DNA of 5,969 bases, taken from Alphaproteobacteria bacterium. GTDB lineage: Bacteria; Pseudomonadota; Alphaproteobacteria; ATCC43930; CGMCC-115725. Below are positions 1 to 5,594 of this stretch, one piece after another. Position numbers and translations under genes: made by a program. The stretch lies in assembly GCA_019237175.1 (NCBI GenBank), contig JAFAHP010000597.1, positions 1 through 5,969 of the forward strand, read 5' to 3'. The notes under the pieces were generated by a model that was not told the DNA's origin, searched no databases, and saw only the letters and a program-made list of their open reading frames with translations. The stretch's first letter is position 1, and every line of letters begins with the position of its first letter.

Positions 1-396
1 CGCCGGTAAATGCATAGAGCATTGCTCGGCGGGGTGCAGCAACCGCGCCGCAATCCCTTCCACGCTTGCGCGCTCTGGGCTGTTGGCGGCAAGCAGTGCC
101 GAAATCCGCTTGCGCAGAGCGCTCCGCGGCCCGGCACCCAGCGCCATCAGCGGGTTCAACGCCGGACCTGCCGCCGCCTCGGCTGCCTTCCCCGCCTCAC
201 TGGAAAAAAGCCCCGCTTCAAGTGCGGCAGCGAGATCGAAGATCATGTCGCCGATCGCGACACCGCCGCGCGGCATAGCGCCTGGCGGGCTAAAGACGCC
301 CAAGGGCAAATTTTGTATCGGAAATTCGTTATGGCCATTTGCCGAGGCCACCCAGCTTTGGCGGCCGGCATCATGGGTGTCGTCGAGCGCGCTCAT
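1..396 (-). CDS. fahA: Fumarylacetoacetase, N-terminal part (cut by left window edge)
   Basis: Fumarylacetoacetate hydrolase performs the last step of tyrosine/homogentisate breakdown, splitting fumarylacetoacetate into fumarate and acetoacetate in the cytosol. Translating the minus strand from the ATG at 396 gives 132 codons without a stop up to the window edge. The protein begins MSALDDTHDAGRQSWVASAN and continues with NEFPIQNLPLGVFSPPG (about residues 23-39) and PRGGVAIGDMIFDLAAALEA (about 42-61). These match the N-terminal SH3-like FAA_hydrolase_N domain of FahA. The metal-binding catalytic domain lies outside the window, so intactness cannot be judged. The start is supported by AGGAG seven bases upstream and by the family-typical SWV near residue 15. 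The gene diverges from the SGNH hydrolase across a 125-bp spacer in which I see no convincing promoter. The rest of a homogentisate pathway operon may lie to the left, but that is inference. Confidence 0.93.
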   Translation of the reverse strand, partial: MSALDDTHDAGRQSWVASANGHNEFPIQNLPLGVFSPPGAMPRGGVAIGDMIFDLAAALEAGLFSSEAGKAAEAAAGPALNPLMALGAGPRSALRKRISALLAANSPERASVEGIAARLLHPAEQCSMHLPA

Positions 397-403
397 CGCC
401 GAT

Positions 404-408
404 CTCCT
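404..408 (-). promoter_or_regulatory. Shine-Dalgarno of fahA
   Basis: The minus strand reads AGGAG followed by a seven-base spacer and ATG (396-394). This is a near-ideal ribosome binding site and fixes the fahA start. Confidence 0.8.
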
Positions 409-521
409 TGTCTCGAACCCGCGAATGCCGCGATCATCAACGCTTTCATCCTGGGACGCGAGATGCAAATGACCTCCCGTCGCACCGGTCATAGCCCAAT
501 CCGACGCATGCCCTGAAGCCG

Positions 522-1712
522 ATGCTGCGCTTTGTCATCGCTCTTTGGCACGTCGTCGGGATTCTGCTGCTCGTCGTAGTGGTCACCGAATTCGGCGTCG
601 AAGCATGGCGGCGCGGCAGCCGCTGGCTGCGCTATCGTCGCCCGACACGGCCGGACCGCAGCGCCGCTGCTGATGCATATGTCGGGGCTGATTGGGCAGC
701 ATCATATTTCGACGAATTCCATCGGGCTGTTCGCGTCGACTGGAAGCCGTACGTCGAGTGGTGGCAGCGACCGGTGCGCGGCGCCCATCTTTCAATCGAC
801 GAGCGCGGCTTGCGTCCGACCCCGGGGGAGCGTTGTGCCGCTGCCGATCCGATTCGCATCTTGTGTCTTGGCGGATCGACGATGATGGGAATGGGGGCGC
901 GCGACGAGCGTACGATCCCGGCGGTGTTGGCGCAGCGCCTGAGTGAACGCGGGCTTTCAGTCGCCGTAACCAATTACGGCCAGCTCGGGCACAACAGCAC
1001 GCAAGAGACGATCACGTTGCAGCAATTGCTGAAGACTGGCGAACGGATCGACATCGCCCTATTTTACGACGGCGTCAATGAGATGGCGGGCGCCGAGCAA
1101 GCTGGCCGCGCCGATGCGTTGCTAAACGAGGCGCGCCGGCGCGCGGAATTCAATCTGCTGCTCCCCGACCGCCGTCGTGATCTAATCCTTGCGGCGACGA
1201 TGGCTGCGGCCCCGCGCACACTGCGCCGGCTGCGACAGCTGACCGGGCTGCCGCTACGCGGCCCGATGCCCGCTGCACCGCCGGATCTGTCGGCGCTCGA
1301 TCTCACCGTCCTCGCCCGCGAGGTGATCTCGGTCTACGCCGCAAATCTCCGCCTCGTCCGCGCATTGGCGCGGGAGTATGGCTTTGTACCAATCTTCTTC
1401 TGGCAGCCGGCGATCACGACCAAAGCGCGGAAATCCGCGGATGAACAGCGCTGGGAGCGCGACGGCACCGACGACCCGGCATCGCGCATGCGGCTTTACC
1501 ACGCCATCATTGCCGAGCGGCGAGTGTGCCCGGAACTTGCCGCGCATGCGGACGCGGTCGATTTGTCGGCGCTGTTTGACGCGTGGACGGAGCCTGTTTA
1601 CATCGATCTGTGTCATATCTCGGAAGCTGGCAATGCCGCGGTTGCCGAGGCGATGCTGCCGAGCGTCACGGCGGCGGTGACTGCGATTGCCGGTCATCAG
1701 CGAGGCCAGTAG
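522..1712 (+). CDS. Membrane-anchored SGNH/GDSL-family hydrolase
   Basis: The 396-residue product has an N-terminal hydrophobic segment (about residues 4-22, IALWHVVGILLLVVVV) followed by a basic stretch (WRRGSRWLRYRRP). This points to a single-pass membrane anchor rather than a cleaved signal peptide. The catalytic domain starts near residue 111. Block I is RILCLGGSTMMG, with the likely nucleophile Ser119 in GGST in place of GDS. The block II glycine region is NYGQLGHNSTQE (151-162). The block III equivalent is YDGVNEM with Asn186. Block V is IDLCHISEAGN with Asp362 and His365. All four SGNH landmarks are therefore visible, and the enzyme is probably an active esterase or acyl hydrolase. The substrate cannot be told; relatives act on polysaccharide O-acyl groups or lipids. 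The start is the first ATG in frame and its Shine-Dalgarno is weak. A 40-residue membrane protein follows 11 bp downstream, so the two are probably cotranscribed. Confidence 0.85.
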   Translation: MLRFVIALWHVVGILLLVVVVTEFGVEAWRRGSRWLRYRRPTRPDRSAAADAYVGADWAASYFDEFHRAVRVDWKPYVEWWQRPVRGAHLSIDERGLRPTPGERCAAADPIRILCLGGSTMMGMGARDERTIPAVLAQRLSERGLSVAVTNYGQLGHNSTQETITLQQLLKTGERIDIALFYDGVNEMAGAEQAGRADALLNEARRRAEFNLLLPDRRRDLILAATMAAAPRTLRRLRQLTGLPLRGPMPAAPPDLSALDLTVLAREVISVYAANLRLVRALAREYGFVPIFFWQPAITTKARKSADEQRWERDGTDDPASRMRLYHAIIAERRVCPELAAHADAVDLSALFDAWTEPVYIDLCHISEAGNAAVAEAMLPSVTAAVTAIAGHQRGQ

Positions 1713-1723
1713 GGAGAAAACCC

Positions 1724-1846
1724 ATGGAATGGTGGATCCTGGCGGGGATCATTCTGGTGGGGTCGGGGATCGCCGGTATCGCCCGCTTGCGTCGGTCAAA
1801 ACGTACGCGGACGCACGACGACAAAAACATTTATCCCTTGTGGTAG
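1724..1846 (+). CDS. Small single-pass membrane protein, 40 residues
   Basis: The ORF encodes MEWWILAGIILVGSGIAGIA, then a basic cluster (RLRRSKRTRTH) and an acidic/aromatic tail (DDKNIYPLW). The hydrophobic run at residues 3-20 is long enough to cross the membrane, and the Arg/Lys cluster after it predicts a cytoplasmic C-terminus. An AGGGAG Shine-Dalgarno (1711-1716) lies seven bases before the ATG and directly abuts the TAG of the SGNH hydrolase gene, which argues for coupled translation. A longer in-frame version would have to start inside the hydrolase gene at 1583 and is unlikely. I do not recognise the family. It may be an accessory or anchoring subunit of the upstream hydrolase; that role is inference from position only. 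The good Shine-Dalgarno and coherent membrane topology make it more than a random short ORF. Confidence 0.6.
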   Translation: MEWWILAGIILVGSGIAGIARLRRSKRTRTHDDKNIYPLW

Positions 1847-1859
1847 CCAGAAGCGCTCG

Positions 1860-1997
1860 ATGGGGAGGTCACGCGAAGGCGGCCCGATCGCTCGCCTGGT
1901 CGAGGACTGCGCGGTCGCCCTCGCCCGCGGCAATGGCGGCGTGTTGTCGTCGTGGGCCACCGTCATGCTTGCACCGAAGCAGCGGTTTAAACAATGA
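1860..1997 (+). CDS. Hypothetical 45-codon ORF, possibly a gene truncated by the GxxExxY cassette
   Basis: This ORF begins 13 bp after the 40-residue membrane protein gene. It encodes MGRSREGGPIARLVEDCAVA followed by a segment ending LAPKQRFKQ. It has a mediocre Shine-Dalgarno-like AGAAG six bases before the ATG. Its composition is balanced, with an alternating hydrophobic/charged pattern, unlike a typical arginine-rich shadow frame in GC-rich DNA. Its stop codon TGA (1995-1997) is exactly the first three bases of the left inverted-repeat arm. Removing 1995-2434 joins codon CAA (1992-1994) to CTG (2435-2437) in frame and continues LVNRYERED and on to a stop at 2591-2593, giving a 97-residue product. 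I therefore suspect the 5' remnant of an interrupted gene. I do not recognise the family, and it could still be noncoding. Confidence 0.35.
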   Translation: MGRSREGGPIARLVEDCAVALARGNGGVLSSWATVMLAPKQRFKQ

Positions 1998-2015
1998 GGC
2001 AGTGAGACAGCGAGA
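1995..2015 (+). repeat. Left arm of 21-bp inverted repeat
   Basis: The sequence is TGAGGCAGTGAGACAGCGAGA. It matches the reverse complement of 2414-2434 at 19 of 21 positions, with differences at 2009 (A versus G) and 2011 (C versus T). The first 14 bases are identical. It reads as tandem 8-bp units TGAGGCAG, TGAGACAG and CGAGAAAC. It lies 10 bp upstream of the GxxExxY start codon. Confidence 0.85.
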
Positions 2016-2025
2016 AACCGGTCGT

Positions 2026-2409
2026 ATGGCGAGCCTTCATGAAAATGATCCTTTGACCGAAAAATTCATTGGCTTCGCCATTGAAGTTGATCGGCAACTG
2101 GGCCCGGGGCTACTCGAATCAGCTTATGAAGAGTGCCTTTGTTTCGAGCTAAAGCAGGCCGAAATCGCTTTCCGCCGACAAGTTCCCTTGCCGGTATCCT
2201 ACAAATCGGTGCGGCTCGATTGCGGGTATCGTCTCGATCTCGTGATCGAAGGTCGGCTCATCGTCGAGCTGAAGACCGTCGAGCGCCTGCTGCCGATCCA
2301 TGAAGCGCAGCTGCTAACTTATATGAAGTTGAGTGGAATTCGCACAGGCTTGCTGTTGAATTTCAACACGGCGGTACTGAAAGACGGCATCAGGCGCCTC
2401 ATGCTATGA
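2026..2409 (+). CDS. GxxExxY protein (PD-(D/E)XK nuclease-like)
   Basis: The 127-residue product matches the GxxExxY family (PDDEXK_3-like; TIGR04256/PF13366 as I recall them) in length and motifs. After ENDPLTEKFIGFAIEVDRQLGPG comes the signature GLLESAY (residues 28-34: Gly28, Glu31, Tyr34). A nuclease-like core follows: Asp71 in YRLDLVIEG and Glu81-X-Lys83 in VELKTV. Then comes the conserved HEAQLLTYMKLSG (92-104) and a C-terminal GLLLNFN. All putative PD-(D/E)XK residues are present, so the fold could be catalytically competent. No biochemical function is established to my knowledge. The ATG at 2026 is chosen because family homology starts there; the frame stays open upstream to 1687 but that stretch is noncoding-like. 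The ribosome binding site is weak. Its base composition is more AT-rich than neighbours, and the inverted repeats around it suggest horizontal acquisition. Confidence 0.9.
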   Translation: MASLHENDPLTEKFIGFAIEVDRQLGPGLLESAYEECLCFELKQAEIAFRRQVPLPVSYKSVRLDCGYRLDLVIEGRLIVELKTVERLLPIHEAQLLTYMKLSGIRTGLLLNFNTAVLKDGIRRLML

Positions 2410-2434
2410 GGCATCTCACCGTCTCACTGCCTCA
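2407..2434 (+). terminator. Possible 3' hairpin at the GxxExxY stop codon
   Basis: TGAGGCA (2407-2413, containing the TGA stop) and TGCCTCA (2428-2434) form a perfect 7-bp stem with a 14-base loop. There is no T-tract, so intrinsic termination is doubtful. It may be an RNA-end structure, or just a consequence of the TGAGGCAG repeat unit occurring a third time at the stop codon. Confidence 0.3.
2414..2434 (-). repeat. Right arm of 21-bp inverted repeat
   Basis: Read on the minus strand it is TGAGGCAGTGAGACGGTGAGA, the partner of 1995-2015. Its 8-bp units are TGAGGCAG, TGAGACGG and TGAGATGC. It begins five bases after the GxxExxY stop codon. Confidence 0.85.
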
Positions 2435-2466
2435 CTGGTGAACCGATACGAGCGGGAGGACATGAG

Positions 2467-2598
2467 ATGCCCGAGAAGACTGAACGTGGCGTCTTTGCCG
2501 CAGACCGCCGCAGCATACCGCCGCCCGCCGGCGCCTTCCCTTTTGCTCAGCCGCTGGCCGGCTCGAATCGGAAGCCATCTCCCCAGCGCTTGATATGA
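2467..2598 (+). CDS. Doubtful 43-residue ORF with a strong Shine-Dalgarno
   Basis: GGGAGGA (2454-2460) stands six bases before the ATG, one of the best ribosome binding sites in the window. The product begins MPEKTERGVFAADRRSIPPP and ends PSPQRLI. It runs convergently into the last 52 bases of the MBL gene, so its C-terminus is antisense to real coding sequence. I recognise no family. It may be the truncated head of an older gene, or chance. It competes with the other forward frame (2435-2593) that would continue the ORF at 1860 after cassette removal; at most one of the two is likely to be coding. Confidence 0.22.
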   Translation: MPEKTERGVFAADRRSIPPPAGAFPFAQPLAGSNRKPSPQRLI

Positions 2599-3422
2599 CC
2601 GACCGACGGCGACGGAAAATGCATCGTGCAGCACAGGGTAGAAGTGTCGCAAAATCGCTCGAGAAAAGCTCGCCGAGTGCTGACCGCTTGTTGCGGGTCG
2701 TAATCGACGCGCATTACCAACTCCGGATAACGTCCCTGGATCGGCGAGTGGATCAAATCGCCGGTGAACACGGCCTCGTCGCCGCCACGCCCGGCGCAAA
2801 CCGCGAAATGGTCGGGTGTGTGGCCCGGGGTCGGCATTAGCCTGATGTGATCGTTTAGTGCGTGGTCGCTGGTCACCAGCTCCGCCTTCTTGGCGTCGAT
2901 GATCGGCAGTACGCTGTCCCGCATCGGGTCGAGCGGGGTCTCCCGGTCGACCGCCTCCCAATAATCGTATTCCTTCTTCGAAAAGAGGTACTTGGCGTTC
3001 GGAAAAGTCGGAACCCAGCGGCCATTCTCAAGGCGCGTATTCCAGCCGACGTGATCGCCGTGCAGATGCGTGCACATGACAAAATCGATGTCGTCCACGG
3101 TCAGGCCGGCGGCCTTGAGCGCCTGCATCCAATTGCTGTCGTTTTTGCGATGCCATGCCGGCCGGTGCGGAAACGACTTGTCGTTGCCGATGCAGGCATC
3201 GACCAGGATCGTGTGGTGCGGGGTCTTGACAATATAGGACTGGAAGCAGAGGACGGCCATGCCGGTCGCGGGATCGAGCGCCGCCGGCTCGAGCCAAGCC
3301 CGGTTTTCGTCGAGGAGATCCCGGCTCAAGCTCGGAAGAAATTCCATGATCGGCGTGAACCCCGCCTCCAGCTCGATAAGGCGATGGATCGTCATATCGT
3401 CGGCAATAAATCTCGTTGGCAT
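2547..3422 (-). CDS. MBL-fold metallo-hydrolase
   Basis: The 291-residue protein belongs to the metallo-beta-lactamase superfamily, in the branch of cytosolic hydrolases that also contains AHL lactonase-like enzymes. The dinuclear metal-site motifs are all visible: HLHGDH (His119, His121, Asp123, His124) inside VMCTHLHGDHVGWNT, His201 in PTPGHTPDH, Asp222 in FTGDLIHSP and His268 in TMHFPSPSVGH. N-terminal features typical of the group include RAWLEPAALDPATG and CFQSYIVKTPHHTILVDACIGNDK. No signal peptide is seen. The frame is open to 3509, but the start at 3422 (MPTRFIADDMTIHRL) fits the family start and leaves room for the promoter at 3454-3482, which a longer ORF would cover. The ribosome binding site is weak (GGGAA about ten bases upstream). 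The substrate is unknown; lactonase or arylesterase-like activity is possible. It follows rsmD after 96 bp and is likely its own transcription unit. Confidence 0.88.
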   Translation of the reverse strand: MPTRFIADDMTIHRLIELEAGFTPIMEFLPSLSRDLLDENRAWLEPAALDPATGMAVLCFQSYIVKTPHHTILVDACIGNDKSFPHRPAWHRKNDSNWMQALKAAGLTVDDIDFVMCTHLHGDHVGWNTRLENGRWVPTFPNAKYLFSKKEYDYWEAVDRETPLDPMRDSVLPIIDAKKAELVTSDHALNDHIRLMPTPGHTPDHFAVCAGRGGDEAVFTGDLIHSPIQGRYPELVMRVDYDPQQAVSTRRAFLERFCDTSTLCCTMHFPSPSVGHIKRWGDGFRFEPASG

Positions 3423-3453
3423 AGCGCGTAGTTCCCGTCGCTGAGAGCAGCTG

Positions 3454-3482
3454 ATCGTAGCGACAGCGTCGGCACGTGACAA
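3454..3482 (-). promoter_or_regulatory. Sigma70-like promoter of the MBL hydrolase gene
   Basis: On the minus strand, TTGTCA (3482-3477; 5/6 to TTGACA) and TACGAT (3459-3454; 4/6 to TATAAT) are separated by exactly 17 bases. Transcription would start near 3447, giving a leader of about 25 bases before the ATG at 3422. It lies in the only gap in the minus-strand gene series. Alphaproteobacterial promoters tolerate variation, so the match is suggestive only. Confidence 0.5.
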
Positions 3483-3489
3483 CGAACTC

Positions 3490-3520
3490 GAGGGTGCGCG
3501 TCGGCGCAATCCGCGCCCTC
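3490..3520 (-). terminator. Hairpin overlapping the rsmD stop, possible terminator
   Basis: On the minus strand GAGGGCGCG pairs with CGCACCCTC with one C-A mismatch (5 + 3 bp) around a loop of about 13 bases, beginning inside the rsmD TGA. Only TTCGTT follows, not a real T-tract. It could end the amidotransferase-pseudouridine synthase-rsmD transcript just upstream of the MBL promoter. Confidence 0.3.
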
Positions 3521-4091
3521 ATCCCTCACGGCCTTCGCGACGCAGAAGGACGAGGCGGGTGGCGCCATAAACGCGTTCGTCAAGCGCTGCGAAAGCTTCG
3601 GGCGGCGAGAATGGCTCGCGCGCCCCAATCTCGACGACGGCGAGCGCATCGGGTGCGAGCCATCCGGCGGCGGCAAGGGCGATCAGCGCCGGTGGTGCCA
3701 GTCCGCTTGTATAAGGCGGGTCGAGAAAGGCGACGGCACAGGCGACCGTTGCCCGCGGTGGTTTCGTCGCATCACCGGCAACGATTCGGGTATTCGCGGT
3801 CAGACCGAGCGCAGCAATATTGCCGCGCAAAGCGACAAGCGCGGTGCGGTCGTTCTCGATAAAGACGGCTTCCGCGGCGCCGCGCGACAATGCCTCGAGC
3901 CCGAAGGCGCCGGTCCCGGCAAAAGCATCGAGTACGGCCGCATCGGCGAACGGGAGCCCGTCGGCGGCAACGGCGCCATGTGAAAGAATGTTGAACAGCG
4001 CTTCGCGAGCGCGGTCGCTGGTCGGGCGGACCGCCCGTCCCGGCGGTGCGATCAGGTGGCGGCCGCGATGCCTACCGCCGACGATCCGCAT
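3519..4091 (-). CDS. rsmD: 16S rRNA (guanine966-N2)-methyltransferase RsmD
   Basis: RsmD uses S-adenosylmethionine to methylate N2 of G966 in helix 31 of 16S rRNA, acting on assembled or late 30S particles in the cytosol. The 190-residue product begins MRIVGGRHRGRHL, the classic RsmD start. It has VRPTSDRAREALFNIL (about 22-36), SAM motif I with DAFAGTGAFGLEALSRG (55-71), the acidic IEND after it (78-81), and the catalytic DPPY (124-127) of N2-guanine methyltransferases. The length is normal for the family. The frame is open upstream to 4196, but the ATG at 4091 is chosen by homology. The gene overlaps the end of the upstream pseudouridine synthase gene by 20 bp, so translation is probably coupled. 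No strong separate Shine-Dalgarno is seen. Confidence 0.94.
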   Translation of the reverse strand: MRIVGGRHRGRHLIAPPGRAVRPTSDRAREALFNILSHGAVAADGLPFADAAVLDAFAGTGAFGLEALSRGAAEAVFIENDRTALVALRGNIAALGLTANTRIVAGDATKPPRATVACAVAFLDPPYTSGLAPPALIALAAAGWLAPDALAVVEIGAREPFSPPEAFAALDERVYGATRLVLLRREGREG

Positions 4092-4884
4092 GCATTGCCC
4101 ATTTCGGCATCTCGGCGCCGAGTTGCTCGGCCAGAGCCTTTCGTGGCACCTCGGCAACTGCGCCGCGCTCCAGATTGCCGAGCTGAAACGGTCCATAAGA
4201 CAGGCGGATCAGGCGCGCCACCCGCAATCCCAGATGCTCCAACACGCGCCGCACCTCGCGGTTCTTTCCTTCGGTAAGCGCCATCGTGATCCAAGCGTTG
4301 CTGCGCTGTACGCGGTCGAGGCTGGCGCGGATCGGTCCATAAGCAACGCCGTCGATCGTGACTCCGCCCGCCAGACCGGCAAGCCGTGTTGCGTCAACCT
4401 CGCCATGAACCCGCACCTTGTAACGCCGCACCCAACCAGTCGCCGGCAACTCCAAACGACGGGCGAGCGCACCGTCATTGGTCAGCAGCAACAGCCCCTC
4501 GGAACTGAGGTCGAGCCGCCCGATCGAGATCAGCCGCGGCAGATCCTGTGGCAAAGCCTCGAACACCGTGGGTCGGCCTTTCTCGTCGCGGTGGGTTGTG
4601 ACGAGCCCAGCAGGCTTATGATAGCGCCACAGGCGCGGCCGCTCCGGCTGCGGGATCGGCTGGCCGTCGACGCGAATATCGGTATCTGCGGTAACCATAG
4701 CCGCCGGGCTGGTCAACACCGCCCCGGCAACGGTGACCCGGCCCTCGGCGATCCACCGCTCGGCATCGCGGCGCGAGCACAGCCCGGCGCGTGCCAGCAG
4801 TTTGGCGATGCGTTCGCCTGGCGCGGCCCCGGCTTCTCCCGGCGAAGAGAGATCGAGCGGGATGTCGAGTTTCGCCGCGTTCAT
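4072..4884 (-). CDS. rluB: RsuA/RluB/RluE/RluF-family rRNA pseudouridine synthase
   Basis: This enzyme isomerises a specific uridine in rRNA to pseudouridine. The RluB type targets U2605 of 23S rRNA by E. coli numbering; assignment to RluB rather than another family member is an inference. The 270-residue product has an N-terminal S4 RNA-binding domain (about 24-70; ERIAKLLARAGLCSRRDAER). It has YHKPAGLVTT (88-97), the catalytic motif ISIGRLDLSSEGLLLLTNDG with the likely nucleophile Asp125, and a C-terminal EGKNREVRR motif (205-213). The long charged or disordered tail seen in many alphaproteobacterial homologs is absent. The start at 4884 is chosen because its ATG overlaps the amidotransferase stop as ATGA and homology begins shortly after; an in-frame extension to 4956 would lie inside the upstream gene. 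It overlaps rsmD by 20 bp at its 3' end. Confidence 0.92.
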   Translation of the reverse strand: MNAAKLDIPLDLSSPGEAGAAPGERIAKLLARAGLCSRRDAERWIAEGRVTVAGAVLTSPAAMVTADTDIRVDGQPIPQPERPRLWRYHKPAGLVTTHRDEKGRPTVFEALPQDLPRLISIGRLDLSSEGLLLLTNDGALARRLELPATGWVRRYKVRVHGEVDATRLAGLAGGVTIDGVAYGPIRASLDRVQRSNAWITMALTEGKNREVRRVLEHLGLRVARLIRLSYGPFQLGNLERGAVAEVPRKALAEQLGAEMPKWAMHADRRR

Positions 4885-5594
4885 TTTACTGCGGCCCCGA
4901 TAAAGGAACGGAAGATGCGCCGATCGGCCTCGTTGATCTCGAATTCGGGGTGCCACTGGACGCCGAGGCAGAAGCGGCGGCGCGGATCTTCGACGCCCTC
5001 GACAACACCATCGATGGCGACGGCATCGATGACGACCCCCGGCCCGGCGGCCTTGACCGCTTGGTGATGAGCGCTATTGACCGCAAGACAGTCCGCTCCG
5101 GCGATGCGATGCAAGATCGTGCCAGCGACGATCCGGACATCATGACCGGGCTCGTCGCGAGGGTTCTCCTGGCGGTGCCGCAACGCACCGGGCACCTCGT
5201 CGGGAATGTGCTGAATCAAAGTGCCTCCGAGTGCCACGTTCAGCAATTGCTGGCCGCCGCAGATACCGAGCACCGGCATGTCGCGGGCGAGGGCACCCCT
5301 CGTCACAGCCAGCTCGAAAGCAGTGCGGCGGTCTTTGGTTGTCACGGTTGGGTGCCGGGTCTTTGCGCCGAACAATGCCGGGTCGACGTCGAACCCGCCA
5401 CCGGTCACGATCAGCCCGTCAATGCGCTCGAGATAAAGTTCGGCGGCATCGGGCTCATGCGGCAACAGCATCGGCAACCCGCCGGCATGGCGCACCGCGT
5501 TGCAGTAATTCTCCCGGATTGCATACCAGGGGAATTTCGACCAGCCGCCCGGAGGTTCGTGATCGAGGGTGAGGCCGATGACGGGAGATGCCAT
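4881..5594 (-). CDS. Class I glutamine amidotransferase-like (peptidase C26, PuuD-type) hydrolase
   Basis: The 237-residue protein belongs to the gamma-glutamyl-gamma-aminobutyrate hydrolase (PuuD-like, peptidase C26) group of class I glutamine amidotransferases. Visible features are PVIGLTLDHE at the N-terminus, IDGLIVTGGGFDVDPALFG (58-76), the nucleophile elbow LGICGGQQLLNVALGG with Cys112, VNSAHHQAV (172-180), and the second triad part GVQWHPEFE with His215 and Glu217. The triad looks complete, so it is probably active, hydrolysing a gamma-glutamyl amide such as gamma-Glu-GABA. The precise substrate is unknown, and no other putrescine-degradation gene is nearby. It is the first gene of a minus-strand run and overlaps the pseudouridine synthase start by ATGA. 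The Shine-Dalgarno before 5594 is weak. The pairing of this enzyme with rRNA-modification genes looks like an operon of convenience. Confidence 0.88.
   Translation of the reverse strand: MASPVIGLTLDHEPPGGWSKFPWYAIRENYCNAVRHAGGLPMLLPHEPDAAELYLERIDGLIVTGGGFDVDPALFGAKTRHPTVTTKDRRTAFELAVTRGALARDMPVLGICGGQQLLNVALGGTLIQHIPDEVPGALRHRQENPRDEPGHDVRIVAGTILHRIAGADCLAVNSAHHQAVKAAGPGVVIDAVAIDGVVEGVEDPRRRFCLGVQWHPEFEINEADRRIFRSFIGAAVK

Larger units (their letters stand above)
1995..2434. mobile_element. Putative 440-bp cassette: GxxExxY gene bounded by inverted repeats
   Basis: The segment starts and ends with a 21-bp inverted repeat (19/21 matches) and contains only the GxxExxY gene, which ends five bases from the right arm. 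The gene is visibly AT-richer than its surroundings: by hand count 2041-2100 is about 42% GC. Open reading frames on both sides fuse in frame when the segment is removed. No transposase or recombinase is present, so if mobile it must move in trans or by the encoded PD-(D/E)XK-like protein; both are speculation. No convincing target-site duplication is visible. The alternative is a stable gene whose bordering repeats act as RNA hairpin or regulatory sites. Confidence 0.4.

Noticed and set aside
10..516. Forward open frames of 168 and 129 codons at the left edge
   Set aside because: They are antisense to the well-supported fahA N-terminus and are rich in Arg/Pro/Ala, typical of GC-rich shadow frames.
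1687..2025. In-frame upstream extension of the GxxExxY protein
   Set aside because: It would start inside the SGNH gene, overlaps the 40-residue ORF, and has no family similarity before the Met at 2026.
1995..2434. CRISPR array or toxin-antitoxin pair
   Set aside because: There are only two inverted arms and no regularly spaced direct repeats. Only one recognisable gene is present and no partner fits a toxin-antitoxin module.
2416..2961. 181-codon minus-strand frame
   Set aside because: It overlaps the MBL gene in another frame; the metal-binding motifs are in the 2547-3422 frame, and the composition is shadow-like.
3820..5067. 415-codon forward frame
   Set aside because: It runs antisense across rsmD, the pseudouridine synthase and the amidotransferase gene, all of which carry intact family motifs. 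The translation has no recognisable domain.
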